The notes beneath the pieces were generated by a model that made no database searches, was not told where the DNA came from, and saw nothing but the letters and a program-made list of their open reading frames with translations. Below are positions 19,441-28,498 of a stretch of DNA of 64,000 bases, piece after piece; within the stretch, counting starts at the first letter, position 1; every line of letters begins with the position of its first letter. A program made the translations under genes and the position numbers. The DNA lies in the NCBI GenBank assembly GCA_018242505.1, contig JAFEBU010000049.1, forward strand, positions 1 to 64,000. The letters are read 5' to 3'. Source of the stretch: Pseudomonadota bacterium. Its GTDB lineage: Bacteria > Pseudomonadota > Alphaproteobacteria > Reyranellales > Reyranellaceae.

Positions 19441-20031
19441 CTACTTCTTCTCGGGTTGGCCCTGGGGCTTGTTCTCTGGCGCAGCCGCTGGCGCCTCTGT
19501 AGCGTCGGGCAGCGGCGGCGGATTGTCGTTCATCGTCCGCAGGTAGCCGATGAGGTCGGCGCGCTCCTGTTCCTTCGGCAGGCCGGCGAACGCCATCTTG
19601 GTGCCCTTGATGAAGGCACTGGGCTTGAGGAGCCAGTGATTGAGGTCCTCATAGGTCCACTCACCACCCTTGGCTTCGACACCCGAGGAATAGCTGAAGC
19701 CCGGATGGCTCCCCTTCTTCCGGCCGACGACGCCCCAAAGATTGGGACCGATCTTGTTGGGGCCGCCCTTTTCATCGGTGTGACAGGTGGTGCACAGCTT
19801 CTGATAGAGCTGCTTGCCGTGGTCGACGTTGGCTTTGGCGAGCATGGGGGCGATTGGCGGCAGCTCGGCAGGCTTCGCCGGCCCGGCAGCCTCAGGCTCC
19901 GCGTCGCTGACGGCGATGGCTGGCTTCTCGAGATGGTGCGGATCCACCAGCGCGTTCGACACCTTGCCGACCACCATCGCGAAAAGCGCCGAAGCCAGGA
20001 AGCAACCGGCCGCCGTGTTGAAATTGACCAT
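19441..20031 (-). CDS. Membrane-anchored cytochrome c
   Basis: About 196 residues. An uncleaved N-terminal helix (FLASALFAMVVGKVSNALV) anchors a single class I haem c domain with CTTCH, the GPNLWGVVGRKKG segment and a distal Met (probably in KGTKMAFAG). A Pro/Ala/Lys-rich tail follows. This layout matches CycM/c552-type proteins that carry electrons from the bc1 complex to the aa3 oxidase in alphaproteobacteria. It is divergent from pheA across 234 bases, in which I recognise no promoter. Confidence 0.88.
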   Translation of the reverse strand: MVNFNTAAGCFLASALFAMVVGKVSNALVDPHHLEKPAIAVSDAEPEAAGPAKPAELPPIAPMLAKANVDHGKQLYQKLCTTCHTDEKGGPNKIGPNLWGVVGRKKGSHPGFSYSSGVEAKGGEWTYEDLNHWLLKPSAFIKGTKMAFAGLPKEQERADLIGYLRTMNDNPPPLPDATEAPAAAPENKPQGQPEKK

Positions 20032-20265
20032 TCTCGATCTCGCCCGCGCAAATTCTCCGGAGGTTGCTGTAGCACGCTCCGAGCGCCGCCAGTAGTATCC
20101 GATCGGCTCGGGGCGCTCGCGCGGCGGAACGTCGCAAGTGCCGGATTTAGCACGGTTTTTCGCCGTTGGCCGTAAGGTAGGCGCTGGCCGATCCGGGGGG
20201 CGAAACAGCTTCCCGGGCCAGGCTCGGCGCAGGATCGACGAACGAAGACGGGGGAGAAATCTCGG

Positions 20266-21162
20266 ATGGCCAAAGCGAAGGCAGGCAGAAGCCGGGCCGG
20301 CAACACGGTCGCATTCCAGGGGGAGGCCGGCGCCAATTCGGATATGGCCTGCCGGGCAGCCTTTCCCTACATGACGACATTGCCCTGCCCGACCTTCGAG
20401 GCGGCCATGGCGACGGTCCAGGCCGGAAGGGCGGAACTGGCGATGATCCCGGTCGAGAATTCGATCGCGGGCCGGGTCGCCGACCTGCACAGCCTCCTGC
20501 CGCATACAAAGCTCAAGATCGTTGCCGAGCATTTTCAGCGCGTCGAACATTGCCTGGTGGCGGTGCCAGGCGTGACGCTCAAATCCATCAAGACGGTGAA
20601 GAGCCATGTTCAGGCACTGTCGCAATGCCGCAACTTCCTGAGGAAGCATCGTCTCCAGCCCCTGGTCCATGCCGACACGGCGGGCGCGGCGCGTGAGATC
20701 GCCGAGGTCGGCGACAAGGAAGTTGCCGCCATCGCCTCGTCGCTGGCGGCGCGCATCTACGGGCTCAAGGTCCTGGCGCGCAACATCGAGGATGCCGACC
20801 ACAACACCACGCGCATGCTGGTCTTCAGTCGCGAGGAGGCGCGGCCGGATTGGCGGACCGTGCCTTGCATGACCGCCTTCCTGTTTCGCGTGAAGAGCGT
20901 TCCCGCCGCGCTTTACAAGGCGCTGGGCGGCTTCGCCACCAACGGCGTCAACATCGTGAAGCTGGAGAGCTACCTTTCCGGACCGAATTTCGAGCAGGCG
21001 CAGTTCTACGCCGAGGTCGAGGGCCATCCCGAGCAGCGCGGGCTCAAGCTCGCGCTCGAGGAACTGGGTTTCTTTTCCGAGGAGCTGAAGATGCTTGGAA
21101 CCTTCCCGACCAATCCTTTTCGGCGCAAAGGCTGGAGCGCGCCGACGCGTCCGGGGACCTGA
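20266..21162 (+). CDS. pheA: Prephenate dehydratase
   Basis: 298 residues: a prephenate dehydratase domain ([12 protein letters not shown] to about residue 190, with [11 protein letters not shown] and a DHNTTRM catalytic motif where the usual Phe after TR is Met) and a C-terminal ACT domain ([23 protein letters not shown]) for phenylalanine feedback. It converts prephenate to phenylpyruvate; no chorismate mutase domain is fused. The ribosome site GGGGGAG precedes the ATG. It is followed after 8 bases by rpe. Confidence 0.94.
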   Translation: MAKAKAGRSRAGNTVAFQGEAGANSDMACRAAFPYMTTLPCPTFEAAMATVQAGRAELAMIPVENSIAGRVADLHSLLPHTKLKIVAEHFQRVEHCLVAVPGVTLKSIKTVKSHVQALSQCRNFLRKHRLQPLVHADTAGAAREIAEVGDKEVAAIASSLAARIYGLKVLARNIEDADHNTTRMLVFSREEARPDWRTVPCMTAFLFRVKSVPAALYKALGGFATNGVNIVKLESYLSGPNFEQAQFYAEVEGHPEQRGLKLALEELGFFSEELKMLGTFPTNPFRRKGWSAPTRPGT

Positions 21163-21170
21163 GGTCGGTC

Positions 21171-21833
21171 ATGCCGCAGCAGCCCGTCCGCATCGCGCCT
21201 TCGATCCTGTCGGCGGACTTCGCCGCACTCGGCAGCGAAGTCGAGGCGGTGACCAGGGCTGGCGCCGACTGGATCCATGTCGATGTGATGGACGGCCACT
21301 TCGTGCCCAACCTCACCGTTGGGCCGATGGTGGTGAAGGCATTGCGCAAGCACAGCGCACTGCCATTCGACGTCCATCTCATGATCACGCCCGTGGATCC
21401 ACTGGTCCCGGCCTATGCCGACGCCGGCGCCGAAGTGATCTCCTTCCATCCCGAGGCAGGACCGCACGTCCATCGCACGATCCAGCTCATCAAGAGCCTG
21501 GGCAAGAAAGCCGGCCTCGTGCTCAATCCGGCAACGCCGCTTGCCGCCGTCGAGCCGGTGCTGGGCGATCTCGATCTGGTTCTGGTGATGAGCGTCAACC
21601 CCGGCTTTGGCGGGCAGGCCTTCATCGAGAGCCAGCTTGCCAAGATTGCGAGCCTGCGTCGGGCGATCGATGCGCTCGGCAAGCCGATCGATCTCGAGGT
21701 CGATGGCGGCGTCAACCCCGCGACGGCGAAGCAGTGCCGCCAGGCCGGCGCGGACGTTCTCGTCGCCGGCACCGCTGTGTTCGACGGCGGTCCCGCCGCA
21801 TACGCCGCGAACATCAAGGCCTTGCGGGGTTAG
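21171..21833 (+). CDS. rpe: Ribulose-phosphate 3-epimerase
   Basis: A 220-residue TIM barrel that interconverts ribulose-5-P and xylulose-5-P in the pentose phosphate pathway. It shows [37 protein letters not shown] and LEVDGGVN, which carry the metal ligands and catalytic aspartates. ATG 21171 follows GAGGT and lies 8 bases after pheA, suggesting one transcript. The 226 bases downstream contain only a doubtful 26-codon reading frame. Confidence 0.95.
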   Translation: MPQQPVRIAPSILSADFAALGSEVEAVTRAGADWIHVDVMDGHFVPNLTVGPMVVKALRKHSALPFDVHLMITPVDPLVPAYADAGAEVISFHPEAGPHVHRTIQLIKSLGKKAGLVLNPATPLAAVEPVLGDLDLVLVMSVNPGFGGQAFIESQLAKIASLRRAIDALGKPIDLEVDGGVNPATAKQCRQAGADVLVAGTAVFDGGPAAYAANIKALRG

Positions 21834-22059
21834 CCCGTCGGGATGCGGCCCTATGCGTATGAAGCAAGCGGGATGAATGCGAAATAGTTGCCGCGGGCTT
21901 GTTTTCGCTCACGAGCGGCGACCTTGGTCAAGCGGCGCTCCGGATCTCGGATATGAGTGAAGAGTCCCGCGATCCGATTGCCGCCGTCGCCGATCCGCGG
22001 TCTGGTACCGGAACTACGGTCATGCCAGTGTAACTGCCCCAACTCGGTTGGAGGTCAGC

Positions 22060-22854
22060 ATGCGAACGATTATGGTGGGAGCGCTTTTCGCCATCGCAAT
22101 GATCGCGAACGCAAACGCTGCAATCAAGGAAGAGCCTGTCACCTATACGGACGGCGAGACCACCATGAAGGGTTTCGTCGTGTATGACGACGCCAGCCAA
22201 GCCAAGCGGCCCGGGATCGTCATGGTGCATGAATGGTGGGGCATCACCAAGCACATCCACACCGAGGCTCGGAAGTTCGCGCAGCAAGGCTACACGATCT
22301 TCATTGCCGACATGTACGGCGACGGCAGGACCGCCGACAATCCGAAGGATGCCGGAGCGCTCTCTGGTTCGGTGATGAAGAACCCGAATGTGATGGAGTC
22401 GCGCTTCAATGCCGCGCGCAGCCAACTCGCCAAGCAGGTTTCGGTCGATCCTCGGCGGATCGGCGCTGTCGGCTATTGCTTCGGCGGTGCAGTCGTACTC
22501 AACATGGCGCGCGCCGGCGCCGACCTCGCCGCTGTTGCAGGCTTTCACGCATCGCTTGGTCTCAATACCCCGGCGCCGGCGGCGGGAACCGTCAAGGCGA
22601 AGATCCTCATCCTGAACGGAGCGGACGATCCCTTCGTGAAGCGCGAGCAGTACGATGCGCTAAAGAAGGATTTCGATGCGGCGAAGGTCAACTATCGGAT
22701 CGTCGAGTATCCCGGTGCGGTGCACGCGTTCACAAATCCAGAAGCCACCGAACTCGGCAAGAAGTTCAACTTGCCGCTCAGATACGACGCCAAGGCGGAT
22801 CAGGAAGCGAAAGCAGAGGCTGCCAGGTTCTTTGCCGCCAACCTTCAGAAATGA
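22060..22854 (+). CDS. Secreted dienelactone-hydrolase-family protein
   Basis: 264 residues with a signal peptide (ends IANANAA). The DLH fold shows VMVHEWWG, the nucleophile elbow GYCFGG with Cys140, the aspartate segment GADDPF and the histidine segment AVHAFTNP, so the Cys-Asp-His triad is complete. Family members hydrolyse dienelactone or related esters; an exported member probably acts on another ester (inference). ATG 22060 is preceded by GGAGG. It stands alone and ends at a strong terminator. Confidence 0.88.
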   Translation: MRTIMVGALFAIAMIANANAAIKEEPVTYTDGETTMKGFVVYDDASQAKRPGIVMVHEWWGITKHIHTEARKFAQQGYTIFIADMYGDGRTADNPKDAGALSGSVMKNPNVMESRFNAARSQLAKQVSVDPRRIGAVGYCFGGAVVLNMARAGADLAAVAGFHASLGLNTPAPAAGTVKAKILILNGADDPFVKREQYDALKKDFDAAKVNYRIVEYPGAVHAFTNPEATELGKKFNLPLRYDAKADQEAKAEAARFFAANLQK

Positions 22855-22858
22855 TCCC

Positions 22859-22892
22859 AAAGGCCGCCGCGGGTGGCCTTTTATATTTGTTG
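22859..22892 (+). terminator. Rho-independent terminator after the dienelactone hydrolase gene
   Basis: AAAGGCCGCC and GGTGGCCTTT form a 10-bp stem with one G-T wobble around a GCG loop (22859-22881). It is followed by TTATATTTGTTGT, the most convincing T-rich tail in the window. It starts 4 bases after the stop codon. Confidence 0.85.
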
Positions 22893-22925
22893 TCGTTGAA
22901 TCTGGCCGGCGCCACGGTCTCGACC

Positions 22926-23357
22926 TCACGCCTGGGTGTGCTGGCCGCCGGGCTGGCTGATATCGTTCAGAGCGCCGCCGGCCGTGCCGCTGCCATGCAG
23001 CGTTGCGACATCGCCCAGCGACAGGATGCCGACCAGCTCCTTGTCGCGGCTGACGACGGGCAGCCGGCGCACCTGCAACTCGCCCATGTTGCGTGCGACA
23101 TGCTCGATGTCCTCGTCTTCGAAGCAGTACATGACCTCATTGCTCATGACATCGCGAACGGGAGTCTGCGGGCCTTTGCCGTTCGCGACTGCACGCAGGG
23201 CGATGTCACGGTCGGTGATCATGCCGATCAGGCGATCCTTGTCGCCGACGGGCAACACGCCGGAATCGCATTCGAGCATGAATTGCGCCGCCTGCTGGAT
23301 GGTGTGGCTGGGCAGGGTGATCTGTACCGGGCTGCTCATGGCCTCGCGAACCTGCAT
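22926..23357 (-). CDS. Tandem CBS-domain protein
   Basis: 143 residues made of two CBS motifs (VREAMSSPVQITLPSHTIQQAAQ and VRDVMSNEVMYCFEDEDIEHVA), each ending in the typical GMITDRDIA or GILSLGDVA strand. Such stand-alone modules sense adenine nucleotides. Alphaproteobacterial homologues are often stress-induced, but no partner is visible here. ATG 23357 is set by a perfect AGGAGGT; an upstream in-frame ATG lacks one. Confidence 0.9.
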   Translation of the reverse strand: MQVREAMSSPVQITLPSHTIQQAAQFMLECDSGVLPVGDKDRLIGMITDRDIALRAVANGKGPQTPVRDVMSNEVMYCFEDEDIEHVARNMGELQVRRLPVVSRDKELVGILSLGDVATLHGSGTAGGALNDISQPGGQHTQA

Positions 23358-23434
23358 GGGACCTCCTGAATTCTCTGGGCGCCGTTCCCAAGGCAACGAT
23401 CCGCCGCCTGGCCCGGTTGCTCGGCGTTGGAGCG

Positions 23435-24307
23435 CTAGAGTGTGACCTCGCCCTTCAGAACGGGAACGCAGCTTCCGCCGACGCTGGCCCGGATGCCGTC
23501 GCCGGCGCGCCAGGCCCTGGCCAGCAGCCGGCTCGGCCGGCCCATCTCGACGCCCTGGACGATGTCATACCTCTGGTCCTTGTCCGAGGTCAGTGAGAGC
23601 AGAAGCGCCGCCAATGGGGTCGCCGCACTGCCGGTCGCCGCATCTTCCATCGTGCCGGAGAGCGGCGAGAACATGCGAGCGCGCAAGCCGTCGCCGTCGC
23701 GTGCATAGAGATAGACCGGCAGCCGCTTGGCGGTCGCGGCCGGATAGACCCGTGCGGCGGCGCGGAACTTCGCGACATCGGGCGCAGCTTTCGCGAGGGC
23801 GGTCTGCGCCACCTCGGCGACCACGAAGGAGTTGCCGACCGAGGCGAGCATCGGCCGATGCGCCGCTACGACGATGTCTTTCTCATCGAGGCCGACGCAT
23901 CCCGCCAGGAGGTCGACCGCCATTTCCGGCCCCAGCGACAAGGGCTGCGGGGCCGCGATCGTCACGTGACCCGTCTCGACGCGGACCTCGACGAGGCCCG
24001 CGATCTCCTCGAAGCGCAGCAGGCCGTGCGTGGCGCGGCCAAGCCACGCCAGCACCCAGCCCGTTCCGACATTGGGATGACCGGCGAACGGCATCTCGGC
24101 CGAGCGGTTGAAGATGCGCACGCGCGCCGTGTTCTTCGGATCGGTCGCCGGCAACACGAATGTCGTCTCGCTGAGATTGAATTCGGCCGCCAGCGCCTGC
24201 ATCTCGGCGTCGTCGAGGCCTTGCGCGTCGGGGAATACGGCCAGCGGATTGCCGCCGAATCGGCGGTCGGTGAAGACGTCCACAGTGACGAAGGAAAAGC
24301 GGCGCAT
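23435..24307 (-). CDS. PhzF-family isomerase/epimerase
   Basis: 290 residues of the diaminopimelate-epimerase-like fold. The catalytic glutamate is Glu47 in FNLSETTFV. Further marks are AGHPNVGTGWVL and the DAATGSAATPLAA phosphate or carboxylate loop. PhzF itself isomerises dihydro-3-hydroxyanthranilate in phenazine synthesis. No phenazine genes are near, so only the family is assigned. It overlaps nothing and starts 4 bases after the neighbouring FMN-protein gene stop, suggesting co-transcription. Confidence 0.88.
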   Translation of the reverse strand: MRRFSFVTVDVFTDRRFGGNPLAVFPDAQGLDDAEMQALAAEFNLSETTFVLPATDPKNTARVRIFNRSAEMPFAGHPNVGTGWVLAWLGRATHGLLRFEEIAGLVEVRVETGHVTIAAPQPLSLGPEMAVDLLAGCVGLDEKDIVVAAHRPMLASVGNSFVVAEVAQTALAKAAPDVAKFRAAARVYPAATAKRLPVYLYARDGDGLRARMFSPLSGTMEDAATGSAATPLAALLLSLTSDKDQRYDIVQGVEMGRPSRLLARAWRAGDGIRASVGGSCVPVLKGEVTL

Positions 24308-24311
24308 CGTT

Positions 24312-24950
24312 CTATACCGACCAGCCGCCGTCCTCGCGGCGAAGCTCGTTGTAGTGATCTATCCAGCGCGCCGCTTCGACATCTCCCGGCTGGCCGCGCT
24401 TCCTGAGCTGGGCCGCGACGTTTGCCCGTCGGCTCTTCTCGTCGGCGCCGGGCGGGCCGATCTTGAACTTGGCCTGTGTCGCGACGACCTGGAGCCGCAC
24501 CAGCGCCAACTGGCGCAGCCGCGCACCGTAGACCTCGCCGTCAGTGATGGTGCCATGAGGCGCGTCGGGTTCGTACACGCTCAGAAGCCGGGTGAGACCG
24601 GCGGCCACGCCAACGGGAGATGTGTCACAGGTGGCAAGGCAGTCGAAGCTCACTGCCCGGAATATCGTCGAGCCACGGCCGCCGTCATTGGGATCGACCC
24701 ATTCGCTGGGATAGGTCCCGAGATAGTCGGACACCATGAACGTGACGCGCGGATTGCGGCAGAGCGCCTCGAACGTCGGGTCCAGTTGCACGCAGTGCAT
24801 CTCGATGACATCGCCGTCCATCACGAACGGCAAAAGCGACAGCCGCGGAAATCCCCCTTCGGCATAGGCGGCCAGAGTGCCTTGCTTCTGGCTGGCCACA
24901 AACGCGTCGGCCAGGGCTTTGGGGATCCGATGTTTCGGCGCATCTTTCAT
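24312..24950 (-). CDS. FMN-binding split-barrel protein, PNPOx/PaiB-like
   Basis: 212 residues. The core resembles pyridoxamine-phosphate-oxidase-like or PaiB proteins: GTLAAYAEGGFPRLSLLPFVMDGDVIEMHCV forms the first barrel strands and FMVSDYLGTYPSEWV the FMN region. Near the C-terminus, AKFKIGPPGADEKSRRANV recalls the PaiB tail. PaiB-type proteins bind flavin or haem, and some repress genes, but no function can be assigned here. The gene is in a same-strand run with PhzF and a TIM-barrel protein. Confidence 0.65.
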   Translation of the reverse strand: MKDAPKHRIPKALADAFVASQKQGTLAAYAEGGFPRLSLLPFVMDGDVIEMHCVQLDPTFEALCRNPRVTFMVSDYLGTYPSEWVDPNDGGRGSTIFRAVSFDCLATCDTSPVGVAAGLTRLLSVYEPDAPHGTITDGEVYGARLRQLALVRLQVVATQAKFKIGPPGADEKSRRANVAAQLRKRGQPGDVEAARWIDHYNELRREDGGWSV

Positions 24951-24974
24951 GTCGAAGACCCTACGCGCGTGGTG

Positions 24975-25835
24975 TCAGACGATCTCGGCGCCGATGTCGC
25001 CGGCGAGGCGGCGCAAGGTCTTCACCGACTGCGCGGTGGCGTTGCGGCCGTCATGGGGACAATGGGTTTCGATGCTGGCAACGATCTCGGGAGCCTCGAT
25101 ATGGGATAGCAAGCGTTCGAGTTCGTCGGCCCAGGGAATGTCGCCGTCGCCCAGGGGAACGGTCCGTCCGGTGGCAAGGTCTCGGTCCTTGAGGTGGATC
25201 AGGTCGACCATCGGGGCGAGATAGGCGATGTCGGTCGCGTCGGGTCGTGCGCCCATCGCATAGCTGTTACCGATATCGACCAACGGGCGCGGCCGGCTCA
25301 TAGCGCCGGGCAGGGCTTCGAAGAACCACGCCAGCTCGGCGATCGAGCCCAGATTGCAGACAGGTTCGTTCTCGATCTCGACGAGGATGTTGCGTTCGGC
25401 GGAGAGGGCCTGCAGCCGGTCGATCGTGCGATGGAGGTCACCCGGCGCAAAGCCCGGATAGCGCAAATGGCTGAAGACCCTGATGCGGGAGGCGCCCAGC
25501 ACGGCAGCAATATCGAAGGCATGCGCCAGCACGTCTTTCTGCGGACACTGAGCGGGGTCGAACGCGAAATCGACCGGGCCGCCGGCGGGTGCCTGGCCCG
25601 GCGCCGGCCATTTCAGCAGTGGCGAGACGAGGGTCGGCACCTCGAGGCCGGCCGATTTGAGCGTGGCGGCGATCGGCGTGACCTCCCCGAGGGTCATGGC
25701 AAGCAGGTTGCGACCATCGACTGTGCGCATGTCGAGGCGGCTCACGCCATGCTCGGAGCAGAAGGAAATCATTTCCGCAAGGGTGGGGCCGATTTCGTCG
25801 CCGATCACGGCGAGAGCAAGGCGGGGAGGAGCCAT
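24975..25835 (-). CDS. Sugar-phosphate isomerase/epimerase-like TIM-barrel protein
   Basis: 286 residues of the AP-endonuclease-2/xylose-isomerase-like fold. Metal ligands are suggested by [32 protein letters not shown] and [13 protein letters not shown]. Members isomerise or epimerise sugars or keto-acids using a divalent metal; the substrate is unknown. It is divergent from the HerA-like ATPase, only 62 bases apart, and leads the run FMN protein-PhzF on the same strand, which may form a small catabolic operon. Confidence 0.75.
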   Translation of the reverse strand: MAPPRLALAVIGDEIGPTLAEMISFCSEHGVSRLDMRTVDGRNLLAMTLGEVTPIAATLKSAGLEVPTLVSPLLKWPAPGQAPAGGPVDFAFDPAQCPQKDVLAHAFDIAAVLGASRIRVFSHLRYPGFAPGDLHRTIDRLQALSAERNILVEIENEPVCNLGSIAELAWFFEALPGAMSRPRPLVDIGNSYAMGARPDATDIAYLAPMVDLIHLKDRDLATGRTVPLGDGDIPWADELERLLSHIEAPEIVASIETHCPHDGRNATAQSVKTLRRLAGDIGAEIV

Positions 25836-25897
25836 ATCGCGACCCTACACTGGGCGGGACGGTTTGGCTAAAGTCGGGCGGACACTGGAGGACAGCC

Positions 25898-27583
25898 ATG
25901 AGTGACGATGCGGAGATCTTCGTAGGCGCCAGCGACGCGGATCAATATCTCCTCCTGAAGTACGGCAACCGCCACGGCCTCATTGCCGGAGCCACGGGGA
26001 CCGGCAAGACCGTGACCCTGCAAACCCTGGCCGAAGGTTTCTCCGCTTTCGGCGTGCCTGTCTTCATGGCCGACGTGAAGGGCGATCTCTCGGGCATCAG
26101 TCAGCCCGGTGGAGACAACCCCAAGGCCGTCGAGCGGGCGAAGCTCCTGAAGATCGAGGGCTATACGGGGCGCGGTTTTCCGACGATCTACTGGGATTTG
26201 TTCGGCGACAAGGGTCACCCGGTGCGCACGACGGTGAGCGAGATCGGCCCCGTGCTGATGGCGCGCCTGCTGCAGCTCAACGATACGCAGGAAGGCGTGC
26301 TCAACATCGTCTTCAAGGTCGCCGACGAACAGGGCCTGCTGCTGCTCGATTTCAAGGACCTGCAGGCGGTGCTGCAATGGACGGCCGAGAATGCCGGCTC
26401 GCTCACCACCAAATACGGCAATGTGAGCAAGCAGACCATCGGCACCATCCAGCGCGCGCTGCTCACCTTGCAGCAGCAGGGCGGCGAACGCTTTTTCGGC
26501 GAGCCGGCGCTTGATCTCAAGGACATGATCACGCGCAATGCCTCGGGCGCGGGCTACATCAACGTGCTGGCGGCCGACAAGCTGATGCAGAGCCCGCGAC
26601 TTTACAGCACCTTCCTGCTGTGGCTGCTGTCGGAGCTTTTCCAGGTGATGCCGGAGGTCGGCGATCCCGACAAGCCGAAGTTCGTATTCTTCTTCGACGA
26701 GGCGCATCTTCTGTTCGACGATGCCCCCAAGGCATTGCTCGACAAGATCGAGCAGGTGGTGCGGCTGATCCGCTCCAAGGGCGTGGGCGTCTACTTCGTG
26801 ACCCAGAGCCCGCTCGACATTCCCGATGCGGTGCTGGGCCAGCTCAGCAACCGCGTCCAGCATGCGCTGCGCGCGTTCACGCCAAAGGACCAGAAGGCGG
26901 TGAAGACCGCTGCGGACACCTTTCGGCCCAACAAGAAATTCTCTGCGTCGGATGCCATCGTGGAGCTGGGCGTGGGCGAGGCGCTGGTCTCGTTCCTCGA
27001 TACCAAGGGCGTGCCGACGCCGGTGGAGCGCTGCCTTATTGCTCCGCCACAAGGCCGCATCGGCCCCGCCAGCGATGCCGAGCGCGCGGCGGTCATCAAG
27101 GCAAGCCCGCTTGCGGGCAAATACGACCGCACGATCGATCGCGAATCGGCCTACGAGGTGCTGACTGGCCGGGCCACTGGCGGCCAGGTGCGGCATGAGG
27201 AGGAGGGCGCGGGACCGTCCGACGGACAGCGCCGCCGCGGTCAATATGGCTCGGTCCCGCCGACCGTCGATGCGCCGCCGAGCTCGTCGATGCCGACGCC
27301 GACCGCCGGCCCCTGGGGCAGCGCACCTCCGACGGAAGACGAGAGGCCAAGAGCGCAACCGCGGTTGCGCGAGGCCCAGCCACCGGCGCCTCCCCCACAG
27401 ATGAGGGCGCCAGCCCGCCGTAGCGATACGCTCGGGGAGGCCATCGCCAAGTCGGCGGCACGCACCGTGACCAACGTTGCGGTACGTGAGGTCACGAGAG
27501 CAGTGCTGGGCAGCGGCCGTGGCGGTGGAGGAGGACTGCTGGGCGGCCTCGTGCGCGGCGTCCTGGGCGGCCTCGTGAAGTAG
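25898..27583 (+). CDS. HerA/YjgR-type ATPase (DUF853)
   Basis: 561 residues. Walker A is GATGTGKT at 31-38, Walker B about residues 262-270 ([12 protein letters not shown]), and [21 protein letters not shown] is the sensor region typical of the HerA-FtsK superfamily. YjgR-like proteins are soluble hexameric ATPases of unclear role. The C-terminal 90 residues are disordered and Pro/Arg-rich, ending in a Gly-rich tail ([15 protein letters not shown]). No NurA-like nuclease is adjacent, so a HerA-NurA role is not supported. Confidence 0.88.
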   Translation: MSDDAEIFVGASDADQYLLLKYGNRHGLIAGATGTGKTVTLQTLAEGFSAFGVPVFMADVKGDLSGISQPGGDNPKAVERAKLLKIEGYTGRGFPTIYWDLFGDKGHPVRTTVSEIGPVLMARLLQLNDTQEGVLNIVFKVADEQGLLLLDFKDLQAVLQWTAENAGSLTTKYGNVSKQTIGTIQRALLTLQQQGGERFFGEPALDLKDMITRNASGAGYINVLAADKLMQSPRLYSTFLLWLLSELFQVMPEVGDPDKPKFVFFFDEAHLLFDDAPKALLDKIEQVVRLIRSKGVGVYFVTQSPLDIPDAVLGQLSNRVQHALRAFTPKDQKAVKTAADTFRPNKKFSASDAIVELGVGEALVSFLDTKGVPTPVERCLIAPPQGRIGPASDAERAAVIKASPLAGKYDRTIDRESAYEVLTGRATGGQVRHEEEGAGPSDGQRRRGQYGSVPPTVDAPPSSSMPTPTAGPWGSAPPTEDERPRAQPRLREAQPPAPPPQMRAPARRSDTLGEAIAKSAARTVTNVAVREVTRAVLGSGRGGGGGLLGGLVRGVLGGLVK

Positions 27584-27685
27584 CGTTCGCCCATTGGTGT
27601 GGAAAGCTATTCCGGACATTCTCGGATGCGGTTGAGGACCGCGCTGCTGCGTGACGAAATACAGTTGTCGCACGGCGTGGCTGGA

Positions 27686-28020
27686 TCAGTAGCTGAGCTT
27701 GTACGCGGCTTCGATCTCCTTCAGCGTCGACTCGGAGCCAGAATATCGGCGGTGAAGCTTCGCCACATCGGCGTCGAGCCGATCGCATCGCAAGGTCTTG
27801 AATGCAGCTTCGACCTGCACGTCGCTTGCTTCGTCGGTGACGTCGACCATGGCCAGGCGGCGGCATCCGATGGCCCGCTCCGCCAGCGCGCCGATCTCGG
27901 AGGGCGCGTCGTGGAACGATCGGCGCGGGCGCGCCGGTTCGCCGTTGGCGGCCAGCGTCGACACAGCGGCTGAGCAACGCCGAGGCCGGCGAGGAGGAGC
28001 GGGAGGTGAATCGATTTCAT
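27686..28020 (-). pseudogene. Small exported protein gene with an apparent one-base frameshift
   Basis: An ATG at 28020 with a strong AAGGAAGAG ribosome site opens a signal-peptide-like sequence (MKSIHLPLLLAGLGVAQ). This frame then becomes Arg/Pro-rich nonsense. A different frame from 27970 onwards gives a sensible acidic 92-residue tail (AAVSTLAANGEPARP to EIEAAYKLSY, two Cys). Adding one base near 27970 would join them as signal plus mature protein with an AQA-type cleavage site. Either a true frameshift or a sequencing error explains this; translation from GTG 27964 is less likely. It follows the cupredoxin gene on the same strand. Confidence 0.5.
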
Positions 28021-28140
28021 GATCTCTTCCTTTCCATGAGAGGGCCAGATCCTGAAGCGGGCGTCCCGGGTGAGGAACTCCGGGCGAGCATCCGGCTCGT
28101 CGTTCACGTCCGCCATGTTCGCGCCGGCCGGCGTGGAGCC

Positions 28141-28494
28141 TCAGGCCTCGACAATGAGAGTGCCGCCCATCTCCTCGTGACCGTCGCCGCAGAAGACGTC
28201 GCAGAAGAAGGCGAAGCTGCCGGTCTTGGTCGGCATGATCGTCACCCGTCTTTCCTCGCCCGGCACAATGTCGGTGCGTATGCCGAAGTCCGGCATCTTG
28301 AAGCCGTGGATACGGTCGATCGAAGTCAGCACGAAGGTGAGCGGCTGGCCGACCTTCGCCTTCACCGTGTCCGGTGTGAAGTCGAACTTCTCGGCCATGA
28401 CCTCGACTTCTTTCGTCGTGGCGGCGTCGAGGCGCGCGACTCCCCTGGTCGCGCTGCCGGCGATCAGCAGCGCGATGAAAGATCTGCGGTTCAT
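28141..28494 (-). CDS. Exported cupredoxin with a CuA-type ligand set
   Basis: 117 residues: an N-terminal export signal (NRRSFIALLIAGSA) then a single beta-barrel domain. Ligands are His63 (RIHGF) and Cys98-x3-Cys102-x3-His106-x2-Met109, the spacing of the binuclear CuA site in cytochrome oxidase subunit II. The usual Glu between the cysteines is absent (CDVFC). Periplasmic electron transfer or copper binding is inferred. It starts 4 bases after the metallophosphoesterase stop, so the two share a transcript. Confidence 0.85.
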   Translation of the reverse strand: MNRRSFIALLIAGSATRGVARLDAATTKEVEVMAEKFDFTPDTVKAKVGQPLTFVLTSIDRIHGFKMPDFGIRTDIVPGEERRVTIMPTKTGSFAFFCDVFCGDGHEEMGGTLIVEA

Positions 28495-28498
28495 GGCC

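Noticed and set aside
21953..22033. 26-codon reading frame MSEESRDPIAAV between rpe and the dienelactone hydrolase gene
   Set aside because: No ribosome site, no recognisable features and length within chance expectation; the upstream DNA is otherwise unremarkable.
23435..24307. Phenazine biosynthesis gene
   Set aside because: PhzF-family proteins are widespread outside phenazine clusters and no other phz gene is near.
25898..27583. HerA-NurA DNA-end-processing or antiphage defence system
   Set aside because: No nuclease or SIR2/PIN partner is adjacent, and the protein fits the solitary YjgR group.
25868..27673. A 601-codon antisense frame over the HerA-like ATPase
   Set aside because: The plus-strand frame carries Walker motifs and family signatures; the antisense frame has none.
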